Part shown: piece by piece, positions 25,601-37,200 of the stretch
How the letters are laid out: each line of letters begins with the position of its first letter
Position numbering within the stretch: the stretch's first letter is position 1
NCBI GenBank assembly: GCA_029207755.1
Contig: JARCOQ010000017.1
Location: forward strand, 2,430,945-2,494,944
DNA length: 64,000 nt
Source: Chamaea fasciata
Lineage: Eukaryota > Chordata > Aves > Passeriformes > Sylviidae
Reading direction: 5' to 3'
The notes under the pieces: generated by a model
Databases searched by the model: none
Seen by the model: only the letters and a program-made list of their open reading frames with translations
Told to the model about the DNA's origin: nothing
Position numbers and translations under genes: made by a program

Positions 25601-26039
25601 ATCTTAAAAAAAAAAAAAGAAAGAAAGAAAAAAATCTACTGCTGAGCATGAATATACAGCTAAAAATTTCAATTGGATTGGCATTGTCCAGTGAAGTGTT
25701 TCCTGTGAACTAATTATCTCCTCATTCCTTCAACTAAAAATCTGAAAAGCCCCGAGGTTTTTTAAGCATTTCTTGCTTACACCGTGGCTTGCTGCAAGGT
25801 CAGGCCCTGCTCGGCTGTGTCTGGCAGCGTGGGCAGAGGCAGATGCTGCCATGTGCTTCCAGAGTCACATTTTCTATCTGCTCCAGCCTCTATTTCTGTA
25901 TCCATCTCTCTATTTCCAGCCCAAAAGGGAAACTCTCTGAAAGGAAGAGAAATTCCAGTTCCAGGCTGCTGGTGCTGCTCGGCGCGGAGCAGTTCAGGGG
26001 AGCAGGCAGGAGATGCTGCCAGAGAGGCACACGGGAGAC
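19691..26039. other. Gene-poor interval with AT-rich candidate regulatory blocks
   Basis: No coding gene, RNA gene or recognisable transposon in about 6.3 kb. Notable parts: 20735-20950 is AT-rich and repeat-free with an octamer-like ATGCAAAT and several TAAT cores. 21660-21980 has similar character. 24380-24430 has clustered TTAATTAG, TTAAC and TTAATG words beside a CpG-containing patch. These look like candidate conserved elements between MC3R and FAM210B. T-rich homopolymers lie near 24590-24630 and 24923-24950, and an A-rich tract near 25604-25635. Confidence 0.3.
25128..25162. repeat. Perfect 11-bp inverted repeat (hairpin)
   Basis: AAAAATGTCCA at 25128-25138 is the exact reverse complement of TGGACATTTTT at 25152-25162, with a 13-nt loop. 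It is too short and AT-rich to call an RNA gene; recorded only as structure. Confidence 0.7.
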
Positions 26040-26610
26040 AGGGCTGCCCCTCTGCACCTGGGGACAACATCTGGCTCCGGGACAAACAGCTGGGGAGACT
26101 CCTGGGGACAACATCTGGTTGTGAGAGAAACACCTGTGGGAGACACCTGGGGAGGAATCTGTTGCTGTAGGACACGAAAGAAAGATGAGAGACTCCAAAT
26201 ATTTCAGAATGCAAAAAGCACAGAAAAAAGGCTTTTATTGTCTAATTCTCACTGCCTTTTATAAGGTGTTCCCACACAGACTTCACGTGGTTGGTGAACA
26301 GGAACGACACCTCTCTGATCCCATGGGTTAAACCAGAGAAACAGCAAAACTCCACCTGGAGAAAGATTGTTGGGGGAAAGGAGAGTTGTTTGCCAGGATT
26401 GTTTTGAGAAGAAGCTTTCTTGGGAAACTTTTCCTTGGGAAAAAGTTAGCAGCTGCTAACAGGCTAAAATCTCTCAGGCCCAGAAACTTCAGGTCCACAG
26501 AAATCCTGTTCCAAGAGAAACTCTGGGAGAACTGAGAAAAAAACCTGCACCAGAGGAGCCACTCTGAGCCCTCTCAACCTCCCCCACTCTGTCATTCCAG
26601 CATAGCACAA
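26040..26610 (-). mobile_element. Putative solo LTR of an endogenous retrovirus, with repeated U5-side units
   Basis: Read on the minus strand, it shows a TATA box (CCTTATAAAAGG, plus positions 26256-26267), an AATAAA about 19 nt downstream (26234-26239) and a terminus GTGTCCTACAGCAACA at about 26160. It shares an 18-nt block (26306-26323, one mismatch) and this terminus type with a second element at 55417-55753, so both belong to one LTR family. To the left, two further degenerate units of about 45 bp (from about 26058 and 26101, each with CTGGGGACAACATCTGG) continue the U5-side sequence, as if that end were tandemly amplified. No gag or pol region is present. The right border near 26610 (minus-strand TGTGCTATGCTGG) is uncertain and I found no target-site duplication. 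Confidence 0.5.
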
Positions 26611-28787
26611 GCTCCAGACTTTTTCCTCCCAATTTCACATGTGTAAACTTGCTGTAGGTGACTCAGGAGCTGCTTTATGTAAGTTATTGATCCGGGGTCT
26701 CTCAGCTGCTAAAAATTCCTGTCTGCCACTGGAGGGTGAGAAAATCTACTCAGGTATCACAGCTGGAGGACAGCTGGCCTGGCTCTTAATTAACATTCCC
26801 AGTTTCTATTAACTTCATCATCTCCAGGCCTGGTGGTGATGTCACACCGGAGCAACAGTGACCCAGCTCCAAAGGACACTGCCCAGGCAGATTCTTGTTG
26901 TGTTAATAATGGACATTTTCTGTAGCCACCATCCCCTGGCAGCTGTTCTGGGATTCTGCTTCTCAAATCCCTTCTCCCACCCTCTTCTTTCCCTTCCCGT
27001 GCAGTTATCCAGGGAAAGCAGAGGTGCTCAGCAGAGGGGTTTTCCAGGCTGGTTTCCTCCTTTTTTCATTGTCTGCGTGCCAGGTTGTTATTCTGGGATC
27101 TCTTCATGCTCTGCTTTGTCACTTCAGTGCCATCTCCTCCACTTCAAAATGGACCAAAGAGCTCACCACCTCCCCCTAAATTCTTGAGTTTATTCTGAAA
27201 ACAAAAAAGGAAAGAATCTGAACCAAGCCCGAGCCCTTTCTGCTCCCTGGGAATGAAATACTGACGTTAAATGCTGGCTTACAAAAGGCTGCCATGTTCA
27301 TCAGCACAGCTCCCCTGCAAGTAAAGTGAAGATCAAACAGAATTATAAATGCTCAAGTAACTCCTGCCTGCGCTGTATTTTCCTGTCACGAGCATTTAGA
27401 AACACTTCACCCCTCACAAAACCAGAATTAAACAGCTCTGGGCCTCATTGCATCGGAGTGTGAACTGCTTCACACCAGCTTTTAGAATCGGTTATTTTGG
27501 CGTAAAAATCCGTAAAAGATGTGTACTTTTTTTTTTTTCTTCCATTCTTTAAATAGCTTTTAATGTTATTTCCATGGAAACCGCTTCCAAGCACATGCCT
27601 AATGTTTGTGGGTTCAAGCATCATCCAGGAACTCCAGATGCCAAAGGCTGCATCAATAAGCTGAATTCCTTAGGTCCATTCCCAGCACGCTGATGTTTAT
27701 TTACTTCACAAGCCAGCAGAAAACAGAGCTGCTTGACCCAGAGAAGTCTGAAGCACACCAGGTGTATTTTAGGCCTTTTTCTCCTGTACAATTACTTTGC
27801 CTGCAGTACTGTCAGAGACAGCTGAAGGCTTTTCAAATAACAGGCAAAATTGGGTTTTGCAACGCCAAAAGAGGAATTCGTTCCTTTCACGCCAGCAAAA
27901 TTCAAAAAAAAAACCGCATTGGCAGCAGCAGAACTTCTCCCAAACCAAAGCCTCTTGGTGAATGTCACATCCATTAAAACCTGATTATTCCACAAACAAC
28001 TCAGAACAAAGCAGGCAGCACCAGAGAAAGCTGAGGGTTTCTGGTTATTAGCAAAACCTCCCGTTTTTCAAGGGTTTAATACATCTGACACCCAATTAGA
28101 AGCAGAATATTCTCCCAATTTCTTACTTTTTCTTAATTATCTTGAAAGCATTTCTAGAAGGCGAGTGACCAATTAGTCTGTGGGGTGAGACACCAGAGAA
28201 ACCACTCGGGGTTTCCACGGGGCTGGATCTGCTCCTGTGGCCGACTGGTAATTAAGGCACAGATCCTTCTGATTTACATCCATTTCATAATTGCCACACT
28301 CCTCATGTCCCTGAGCTGCACCCAGCTAAACCGAGAGTGTTTTCAGATTGAGTTTCTTTAGGAGCTTTTGGAATTGGGGGGTTTTTTTTAGGACTTATCC
28401 AGGCTTCTGGAAAAAGAAGATCTGTTCACAGGGATCTTTTCTTCTAACCTTCCCCTTCCACTTTTTCTGTTTCTTCTTTGCTTTGAATGCTTAATAACCC
28501 TTGTACAACAGCCAAGGTCCTTATAGCCTTCAAATTTTCAGCTCTTCTTTCTGATTCCCCTTTTAAATTCACATGACTCTATCTCCTTGCTCTTCCTTCC
28601 CATTTTACCAACTCCAGGATCACAACAGAGTAATTAAAATTTTACCTGAGCAAGCTCAAGCGAGTAGTCTGTGACAAACCAATAAAGTTGCTAAATCCAT
28701 GAATAATAAGTGAATTCTCATGTACTGTCCCATAGGACAACAAATAATGAAGAATGTGTTATTCATTATTAATAAGAAATTATGAAT
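26611..28787. other. Non-coding interval
   Basis: No gene recognised. AT-rich stretches with short T and A homopolymers (for example 27528-27540) and otherwise ordinary single-copy sequence. Confidence 0.35.
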
Positions 28788-29015
28788 AACGAGACAGGGG
28801 AGGAATTCTTTACTCTGAGGGTGGGCAGGCCCTGGCACAGGGTGCCCAGCGAAGTTCTGGCTGCCCCCTGGATCCCTGGAAGTGTCCAAGGCCAGGCTGG
28901 ACACTGGGGCTTGGAGCAGCCTGGGACAGAGGGAGGTGTCCCTGCCATGGCAGGGGTGGAATGGGATGGGCTTTGAGATCCCTTCCAACTCAAATCATTC
29001 CGTGATTCTCTGATG
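28788..29015 (+). mobile_element. CR1 LINE 3'-end fragment
   Basis: GAGGGTGGGCAGGCCCTGGC, CTGCCCCCTGGATCCCTGGA and GTCCAAGGCCAGGCTGGACA are followed by CAAATCATTCCGTGATTCTC, the CR1 3' terminus. Plus orientation; relatively intact. Confidence 0.92.
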
Positions 29016-30219
29016 TGAATCCATGATATTCCCAGATCTGCTCACACTTGGCAGTGGCTCCAGGCTGAGCCCAAGCAGGTTGAGCTCCCGTCAGCAAAAT
29101 GTGCTTTAGACCTTCTCAGAAAGCAAATCCCCTCTCGTGTGTGCACACCCAGCTGAGGCACGGCAAGCCTTGCTCCCAACAAGAGTGAGGAGTGAGGAGT
29201 GAGAGGAGTGTAACTGGGGCTCAGTTACAGCCTTGGCAGACCCCCAGGGCTCTGCTCCATCCCCGTTCCAGGGGGGCTGGCTGCACCACGGCTGCTGCAG
29301 GAGCCCCTTCCCACCAGCGTGGTTTTAAACCAAGCGCTGAGTCAGAAATGCACTTGAGAAGCAGCTCCCCCAACGAGGCCAGCTGTGAAAAGCCAGCAGT
29401 GCCATCCATTGACTGAAGGATGTAAGGCAGGGCAGAAATACCCATCAGTAACATCCCTGCACCCTGCCTTCCTGCTCGTGCAGGGAATTTGGCAAAGTCC
29501 CCCTGATTGGAGCCTGGTCTCCAACAAGTTCCTGCAATGCCTGTTCTCGAGCTGTCAGGTATGTCAAAGGATTTCACCGATGCAGACAGAACACAGAACA
29601 TCTCTGCTCACACCCACCGTGAGGGACGGGCGCCTGTGCCAGAGTCACACAGAGAACACGGCAGGGCACAGGATGGTCACACTCCCAGAGGCACAGAGCA
29701 GCTCCTTCCTCCTCCTCCTGAGGTCACACAATAATCACCAGCACACAGCAAGATCAGAACCAGGCACTCCTGGCGCTGTAACACAGCTGGGAACAGGGCA
29801 TCACACGCACAGAGCCCCAGAAAAGGCTCCTGATTTTGTAACACCTCAAAGCTGACAACCTCAGACACAAAGGACTCTATTTATTGTTATTCTAGTTCGT
29901 CAATTCATGCTTGAAAACGTGACATAAATCTTTTACAAATGATAGGTTAGATGTTTTAAAAGAATGTTCCCCATTGTTAAATGCTAGAAAGATCAGCAAA
30001 CCAAAAAGCTGATTATAGCTGTGGCTGTAATTGACATTGTTCCCTAGCTCTGGGCTCATTGTGAGCTACTCACATCCATGAAATGACTGTATAGATGCAA
30101 TTTTATCATTATTTAAAGTTTGGTTATTCAAGTAGTTACGATCTTCGGTGAATCTCAAATTCTGGCTGAAAAGAAGCAGGCACCAAAAGAAGGCATCTCT
30201 CCTGCTGGGGTCAGGATAC
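29016..30219. other. Non-coding interval
   Basis: No gene recognised. A short (GTGAGGA)n tract lies at about 29183-29210. The segment 29880-30120 is AT-rich and repeat-free. Confidence 0.35.
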
Positions 30220-30450
30220 CTGGAATCAGAGAAACATGGAATGGTTGGGGTTGGAACTTAAAGACCACCCCCTGCCATGGCAGGGACACCTCCCACTGCC
30301 CCAGGGTGATCCAAGCCCCAGTGTCCATCCTGGCCTGGGACACTGCCAGGATTCCAGGGGCAGTCACAGCTGCTCTGGGCACCCTGTGCCAGGGCCTGCC
30401 CACCCTCCCAGGCAAGAAATTATTTCCAACATCCCACTAAAGCTCCTCTC
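30220..30450 (-). mobile_element. CR1 LINE 3'-end fragment
   Basis: Begins with the reverse complement of the CR1 tail (ACATGGAATGGTTGGGGTTG), then CCCTGCCATGGCAGGGACAC and CAGAGCAGCTGTGACTGCCC in reverse orientation. Minus strand; 5'-truncated. Confidence 0.9.
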
Positions 30451-31137
30451 TGTCAGATGCCAGAACAGAGACGAGATGCAAGCATGGGGACCTCCCCTTC
30501 TGCACAACTCTCTTGCTGTTTGTCCCTCTGCGGAGCGTAGAGCCGGCGGGATTTGAGGACCCCTCGGTCCCTTTCTCCTGCTTTAGGGCAGTTTGGGTGG
30601 GTTTTTTCCTGACGGCCAGCCCCACCAGGAGCAAAAGCAAAGTTGTCTGTTCCGTGCCTTGAGCACGGAGCGTGTGCGTCACTCCTCCCGAAGGCCAAGT
30701 CCCAGCGCAGCCACCTGCAAGATGTGGCAACAATTTCCAGTAACCTCGGGCAAACGGGGGCTAATCACCGCGCCCGGTAATTCACAGCAGCCTTTTCTCA
30801 GTGCAGATTGAATATTGCATTGCGCTGAACCGTTTGACCAGAATTTCATTATGGCATTATGCAGTGAGAGGTGGGAAAAAAAAAAAAAAAAGAGGGAATG
30901 TGGCCTTGGCTGTTACTTGTTCCATCTAAATGGACTGACAATTGGCTTTACAGCAATGTTGGTTAAGGAGCAAAGGGCAGGAAAATCTGCCCTTGGAAAT
31001 GCGAGTCATGGACTGCCACGAGAGGATGTTATCAGCTATTTACACAGCTTTCAAGCCTGAAGGGGAAGAGAACAACTGGCTTTTATAGCGTGAAAACAAT
31101 TTGAAATTGCTGAACACTTAGAAAAACAAATACAAGC
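30451..31137. other. Non-coding interval
   Basis: No gene recognised. An A homopolymer lies at about 30876-30891. The GC content rises around 30530-30790 without a clear promoter signature. Confidence 0.3.
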
Positions 31138-31290
31138 CGCATAGGATGGTTTGGGTTGGAGGGGATTTTTAAGAACACCCAGTTCCAGGAGCAGGAATAC
31201 CTCCCAGTATCCCAGGTTGTTCCAAGCCCTGTCCAACCCGGCCTTGGACAATCTCTTCCCTAATTGCCTGGAACATCTCTTGCCTAATTT
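31138..31290 (-). mobile_element. CR1 LINE 3'-end fragment (decayed)
   Basis: ATAGGATGGTTTGGGTTGGA followed by CCCAGTATCCCAGGTTGTTC and CCAACCCGGCCTTGGACAAT matches the reverse complement of CR1. More diverged than its neighbours. Confidence 0.8.
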
Positions 31291-34200
31291 TTCTTAAGCT
31301 CTCATAAAACTAAATTATCATCAGTAGTGAGAGGAATCAAAAAGTAAATCGAAATAAGAAGTTTTGAAATTTAAAGAAGAATCTCTGTGCAAATTGGAAA
31401 GTCCATGGGAATCAGATAAGGTGTGAAACACCTTGAGGAGGAAAAGCAGCTTGAACACTCAGCTCCCAGATTTGTCCCAGTGATTTTTCACTTCACAAAA
31501 CACCACCTTGCCCATGTTAGTGGCAGCAGATGTTAAATAAAACTCAGCAAGGAGCATCATTTGCAGCCTCTCTGTGTTTCGTTATCAGCACAAGGCACTG
31601 CACTTTTGCTGGACTTCATCTGTTGTAGAAGTTTGAAAGGTGTTTTCTTAAGGTGCAGGTCTGGAGCAGACACCTCTCCTCGGAGTGGGCTGCGCTGAAT
31701 GACAGATAGAGTGGGCTGCACTGAGTGATAAATAAATAAACATCGACAATCTTCTCCAAATGCCAAACCCCCGGTACAGGAATGACTGTTTGCACTTCTC
31801 TGCAACATAAATATCAATCTAAGGGTAGAAGATGATGAATTCCTCACAGCCATGAGTGATGCAAACTTCGCTGGGTACTAGAAAAGATGAGTTTATGTTA
31901 AAGCCTGCGTTCCAAAGGGGAATGGGGCCACGAGCAGCAATGGGTACAGCAATTATTGCTCCTCCAAGGTGACCCAGGTGAATGGTTACAGCAAGGTGAG
32001 AGCTGCCAGCGCTTCTGCGACAGGAGTTTTGTGTGCCCTGGGAGCTCCCAGGGCAAAAGGAGCTGTTTGGACACGGAGCTGAGGCACCCCGTGAGGGTGA
32101 CACACGGTGGGTGCCAGGGAAGAGGCTTGTGCTGTCACTGCTGTAGTTCAGCCGCTCTCTGAGGAAATAACCTCCTGCTTTGCCGGGCCATCAATCCCAC
32201 ACCCGGCGGGACGTGATTTGCACTCACACACATCTAAAGGGCTGCACATCACACCAGCCAAATGGAAAAACATCTCATCAGAGGATCGCTGCGGAGGATC
32301 TTGCGGAGGGGAGAATTGAGGCTGCTGGCTTTGGTCAACCAAGGTGTTGGAAAATATACCGAGTTTAATTTTAATTTTTTATTTTATTTTATAACTTCAG
32401 TCAGTTTTCACAGAATCACAGAATGAACGAGGTTGGAAAAGACTTTTGCTGTCATCGAGTCCAACCTATGTTCGCTTTTACCCCGGGGGAAGGGATTTAC
32501 AGTCTCTTTCCATGGGCATTGTCTCAACAGACTGGGAGTAGCACAGAAGATGCTCGGGATAACATCCATCAACCATGAACTCCAAACAACACCCCTGGGG
32601 TGCTGGCAGACGCCTGGTCTGGGAAAGAAGAGATAAGAATGAGGACCTAATTAGCATCAGAAGCGATCTGTAACCAACAGGAAACCAAACACTAAGAACT
32701 ACGTAGCTTGGAACCAAGGAACATCGAACCAATGAATCTCTGTGCGTTTCGACTGGGTTAAAATTTGTGAAAAATCCAGTAAAATCCTCGTGTCACAGAA
32801 TTTTTTTCCTCTGCATGCCGGGGCTATGCGTAGATGAAATTATTTCTATGGTACATCCTGGCTAGAACAACATCCTGGCCAGAAATAAAGTAATGCCTTG
32901 ATTCTTTAACACTAAAAATATTGCTGGAGGGTTTTTGTTTTTCCCACAGCTTCGGTGACAGAGGGACAAAGATGCTGAAAGGATTCTGCTTCCTCCACAG
33001 AAAGGGAGCGAGCCTCACTGCTCTGCAGCATCAGTCTGCTCCCTCACACACATGCACAGGGAATCAGCAGCAAAACCCATCAACACGAGCAATGTGGATA
33101 TTCTCTCTTCTATTTTTCTTCTGTTTTGACTTTGCACCTCTATTTTGCCCAGCCAGACCAAGGGGTTAAACAGCAAGAGCTGCTGAGTCTGGGAAATTCT
33201 CCTTTGTGCAGAGGCTCCCATGAGTCATCACATAAATTGCCTGATTTAGGAGGATTTGAGTTAAACCCGCAGCTCCCCTTGCTTGGACAATCACAGATTC
33301 CCACAAATCTCCAGGACAGGCCCACACAGCCCCATTCTTCAAGGATTTCCATGCAAATGAACAAGTAATTCCTTCTTTGCTGTCCTGTTTATGTTTTTTT
33401 TCTTGCCCTGAAGTCCTCCCAAAGACGAAAATACCTCAGCTGGCTTTCGTTGGATTTAGCAACGCTGACACTGCTCTCTTCTCCTATTTGAATAGAAGAT
33501 ACCAAGATTTAATGACTTCCTACCGGTTTCGCTTGAGAGGAAAGATGTCCCTGAAAGATGATTGCATTTACTCGAGGATCTGTGACCCAGAACCTCACTA
33601 ATAAATGTGTTTATCAACTGCATATGGATATTCCTTTCCCGGTATCATTTTTATTCTTATTCAACTTATCAACTAGCCCCATTACCTCATCTTCATGATT
33701 CAAACACTCTTGGAACATGATGTGAAAAAGCCAATGTACTAAAGAACAGGGCCATTTAAAACTAGTTCACATGCCATGCCCTTAATTTACTGTAATATGA
33801 AAAAATTTACCTTTGCTTGTGCTGCAAATGAGGTTCATGATCAGTTCGCAGCTCCTCTCATTACATTTATATGCATGACATTACTACATTTGTAATAATG
33901 CTAAATGACACAGCTTGCAGCACGAAGAAGAAATTGCCTCCCACTCTCACACAGGAACCAATTCCTACGTGTCCATTAGAAGGCATTAAATTTTGGTAGC
34001 AGCATATTCCCAACCTCTGAATTATTTGTAGATTAGATCATTTGAAAAACGCGTAATGAATCTGCTCTCATGCAATTTAGAAAACTTAGCAGAACTTCTA
34101 AGATTTCTTCACCATCAAAACATCCTTGTAGTTTGGCTGAGACGTTTTCCCAAGCTGTTACTGAATTACTGATCACATTTATCCCTGCAAATGGATTTAA

Positions 34201-36261
34201 CTCCTAAACCAGCTCATTGCAGAGTCCCACAGGCATCAGTGGTTGCATTTAGCTCGGGCTGCCAGCAAACCACAGAATGAACAGCTCTACATCCCGGATT
34301 TCTGGTTACAGAAATTGTACTTTAGAGCACTCTTCAGTTTAGTCACTGTTCCGAAAGCGCTGTCAAACCAAGAGAGATTTTGACTTCAGAAAGTCAAATT
34401 ATGGAAGGGAAAATGTTATCTAAGAGGTTTATAATAGATACCTTGATAAAGAGCGTCTCCCATGTTACTACATTATACACATCCTGACAAAAACATGACA
34501 AACCTTTCTGACAAATTACAGAGAATGGTCATTATGGAAAAGTCTTTGCCTCACAGGAATTCAAATGCGTCTCCTGGTGACATTATACCTACTGCCTCTT
34601 CAAGAGCTCTCAGCTCAATTCCCAGCTTTCCTCTTACTGATGATAAACAGTGACTGCAATAACACAAATAACACAAAACCAGAGCAGCACTCTCTGGCTG
34701 CTGGAAAATTGCAAAGGGAAAATAAGAGCATATCTACGTAGAGACAGGCTGAGAGATGGAACAGGGGTTCAGAGAGAGCACGGATGTAGTAGATAAAGTG
34801 CGTCAGTACTTCAGGTTTATTTTTAAATAGCACATCCCGGAGCCATCTGGAACTGGGGTTCACATCTCCACACCCCATGCTCTTGTTGCAGGACTGCAGA
34901 AAACCCTGTTGAGATCTGGGTATTTTTTAGCATTTCGCAGCATCCCATTTTTCAGTTTATCTTATATTTATTGTAGACACCAAAACATTTTGAGATGTTT
35001 TTGTAAATACGTGTGTCTGCGCAGAAGCCTTTTCTTGATCTGTTTCTCCAGCCTTCTTCCCTTTGCATTAGTTACAATGAGCAGGACAGAGCTAATGTCT
35101 TTTTCCCTGCACTTAGAAACCATGCTCACACTAAGGTGCCTCCAGCCTGGGTGTTTGCTCCTTTTCCACTGGGTGTTTATCATATTGTTCCTTCCTGCTT
35201 CCAAGCAAAACCACCCACTGAGATTCGGAGGCAGCGGACAGCCAGGCTGGGCATATACAACAGCCAGCCCTAATGCTTTCACGCCTCATTAAGTGACCTC
35301 CTGCTCTTTTCTGCACTTGCCCAGGATTTTTGGATGTCCAGCAGCAGCAACACATCTGCCACAGCAGAGCAGCTCCGTGTGGTGTCTGTCCCACAAGGGC
35401 TCTGATGGATCTGCCAGACAGACGCAGGAGAGTGCCCAGTGTCCCTGTGCAGAGCCCAGAGCTGCCACCGACACCTCCTTTACTGAGACCAGAATGAACT
35501 CCTGGGGCTTTTCTATTATTCAGAAAGAAAAAGGACAGACTCGTAGTGTGTGCTCTGCTCAGAGCACAGCCATGCCAATATCATCTGTCTGCGCCCGTGG
35601 TGTTGGTGTGTAAACAATCACAGAAAGCACCCAGCAAACTGCTTTGGAGCAGGAATAAACATTGAAATTGTGTTCTGAGAAGCTATTCTTCTCCGAAGCA
35701 GTCAGAGAGGGGCTGGATTTACCAAGCAAGCACTACAGGCAGTGTAAAGCCCTGGAACTGGCAGCGCTGTTGAGACAGAACAGATCGTTTCAATGCAAGC
35801 AAAGCTCTCTGCCTCTCTTCCCCTGAGATGCTCCCTGAAATCCATCTGTTCTGTGGTGCCTTGCACTCAACAAGAGCCACCCACCAGCACTTCACCACTC
35901 CGTGCTGTCCTGGGAAACTCTTCTCTGTGCTCCTCAACTGAGAGTTATTCCAGAAGGAATCCATCCTATTTATCCATCCTATTTATCCCACACACCTCTC
36001 CCATTGTCCTCAGGGCCGTGTGCCCACAGGGCTGCGGAAACACAGCGTGCCTGAGGAGGAAAGGCTTCAGAGCTGGGAGAGAGCAGGGTTTCATTGCTGG
36101 GGCTCGGCCTCGGGATGCATGTCAGGGATATTCCCCCTTCACCCTGTCACGAGCAGCCGTGTCTGCGACGGCACAGAGCCTTTTTGGGAAAATGCAGGGA
36201 TGAAACCCTTGTGGTTAGTTACGAGGGCACGCTCTGCAAGTTTGCTGACAGCTCCCGTGGC
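31291..36261. other. Gene-poor interval upstream of FAM210B
   Basis: No gene recognised in about 5 kb apart from one short CR1 end near 32.4 kb. A degenerate 28-bp direct duplication (GAGTGGGCTGC...) lies at 31684-31735. The block 33600-34460 is AT-rich and repeat-free with ATTA and ATGCAT words and may be conserved non-coding DNA. The remainder is ordinary single-copy sequence. Confidence 0.3.
32408..32470 (-). mobile_element. Short CR1 3'-end remnant
   Basis: CACAGAATCACAGAATGAAC followed by GAGGTTGGAAAAGAC and ATCGAGTCCAACC is the reverse complement of a CR1 subfamily terminus. Only about 60 bp remain. Confidence 0.7.
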
Positions 36262-36716
36262 CATGCACTGGAGGAATGGGATGGCACCGAGGGACCTGGA
36301 AAGGTTCAGAGGTGAGACTGTGCGAGTGGAGTTCAGCCACGTGCAAGGGGCTGCACTTGTGACAGGACCCAGGGAACAGCCGGAGCTGTGCCAAGGAGGG
36401 TTAGGTTGGATTTTGGGCAAGGTTCTTCCCCCAGAGGGTGCCGGGCGCTGCCCAGGCTCCCCAGGGAATGGGCACGGCGCCGAGGCTGCCAGAGCTGCAG
36501 GAGAGTTTGGACAGCGCTGCCAGGGATGCCCAGGGTGGGGTGGCTGGGGAGTGCATTTCCCCTCTCTACATGCGAAGCCATGAAGCCACGTCCCTGCAGT
36601 TCCTGAGGAATTATCCCTCTCGTTTGTTGGGGATCGTTGGGGCGTCCTGTGCACAGCCAGGAGCTGGACCGGATCATCCTTGTGGGTCCAGCCCAGCTGA
36701 GGATATTCCGTGAGCT
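36262..36716 (+). mobile_element. CR1 LINE 3'-end fragment upstream of FAM210B
   Basis: Reads through the CR1 region TTAGGTTGGATTTTGGGCAA and CAGAGGGTGCCGGGCGCTGC and ends GATCATCCTTGTGGGTCCAG...GGATATTCCGTGA. This terminus differs from the ATTCTATGATTC type of the other copies, so a different CR1 subfamily is present. Plus orientation. Confidence 0.85.
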
Positions 36717-36761
36717 CTTTGTGCCTGGAGAGACACTGCGAGAGGAAATGACTTCAAAGTG

Positions 36762-36850
36762 AAAGAGGGAAGGATTAGGTTGGATTTTAGGAGGAAATTC
36801 TTGCCCGTGAGGTTGGGGAGGGTGGGAAGCGCCCGAGGCCGGGCTGGGCA
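36762..36850 (+). mobile_element. CR1 fragment truncated at the FAM210B promoter
   Basis: GAAGGATTAGGTTGGATTTTAG and GTGAGGTTGGGGAGGGTGGG resemble the central part of CR1 3' ends. Homology stops where the CpG-rich FAM210B promoter begins, about 125 bp before the start codon. Confidence 0.65.
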
Positions 36851-37200
36851 CGGGAACCATCGCCGCCTCGCCAAGGCGAGCGCTGCGGCTTTAAGGAGGC
36901 GGTCGGGGCGTGTGCCCGGCCCGTCATGCCGCTCGGGGGGCCGGGCCGCTGCCGTGTGCCGGCGGGGCCGCCATGTACCGCCTGTGCCGCCTGTCCCCGG
37001 CGTTGTCCCCGCTGCTGTCACCGGCGCTGTCCCCGGCGCTGTCCCCGCTGCCGTCCCCGCTGCCGGCCCGTGTCCCCCCGGCCCGCGCCGCCCGCCCCGC
37101 CTGGGCCGCGCTCCCGCCGGCGCCGGGCCCGCTCCGCTACAACGCCAAGGTACGTGAGGGCTGAGGGGCCGCCCTGATCTCCAAGCGCTCCGCAGCTTTT
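36840..37200 (+). promoter_or_regulatory. FAM210B: CpG-rich promoter and first exon region of FAM210B
   Basis: A sharp rise in G+C and CpG density between the truncated CR1 copy and the first intron, typical of a TATA-less housekeeping promoter. The transcription start is not resolved but must lie between about 36850 and 36972. Confidence 0.65.
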
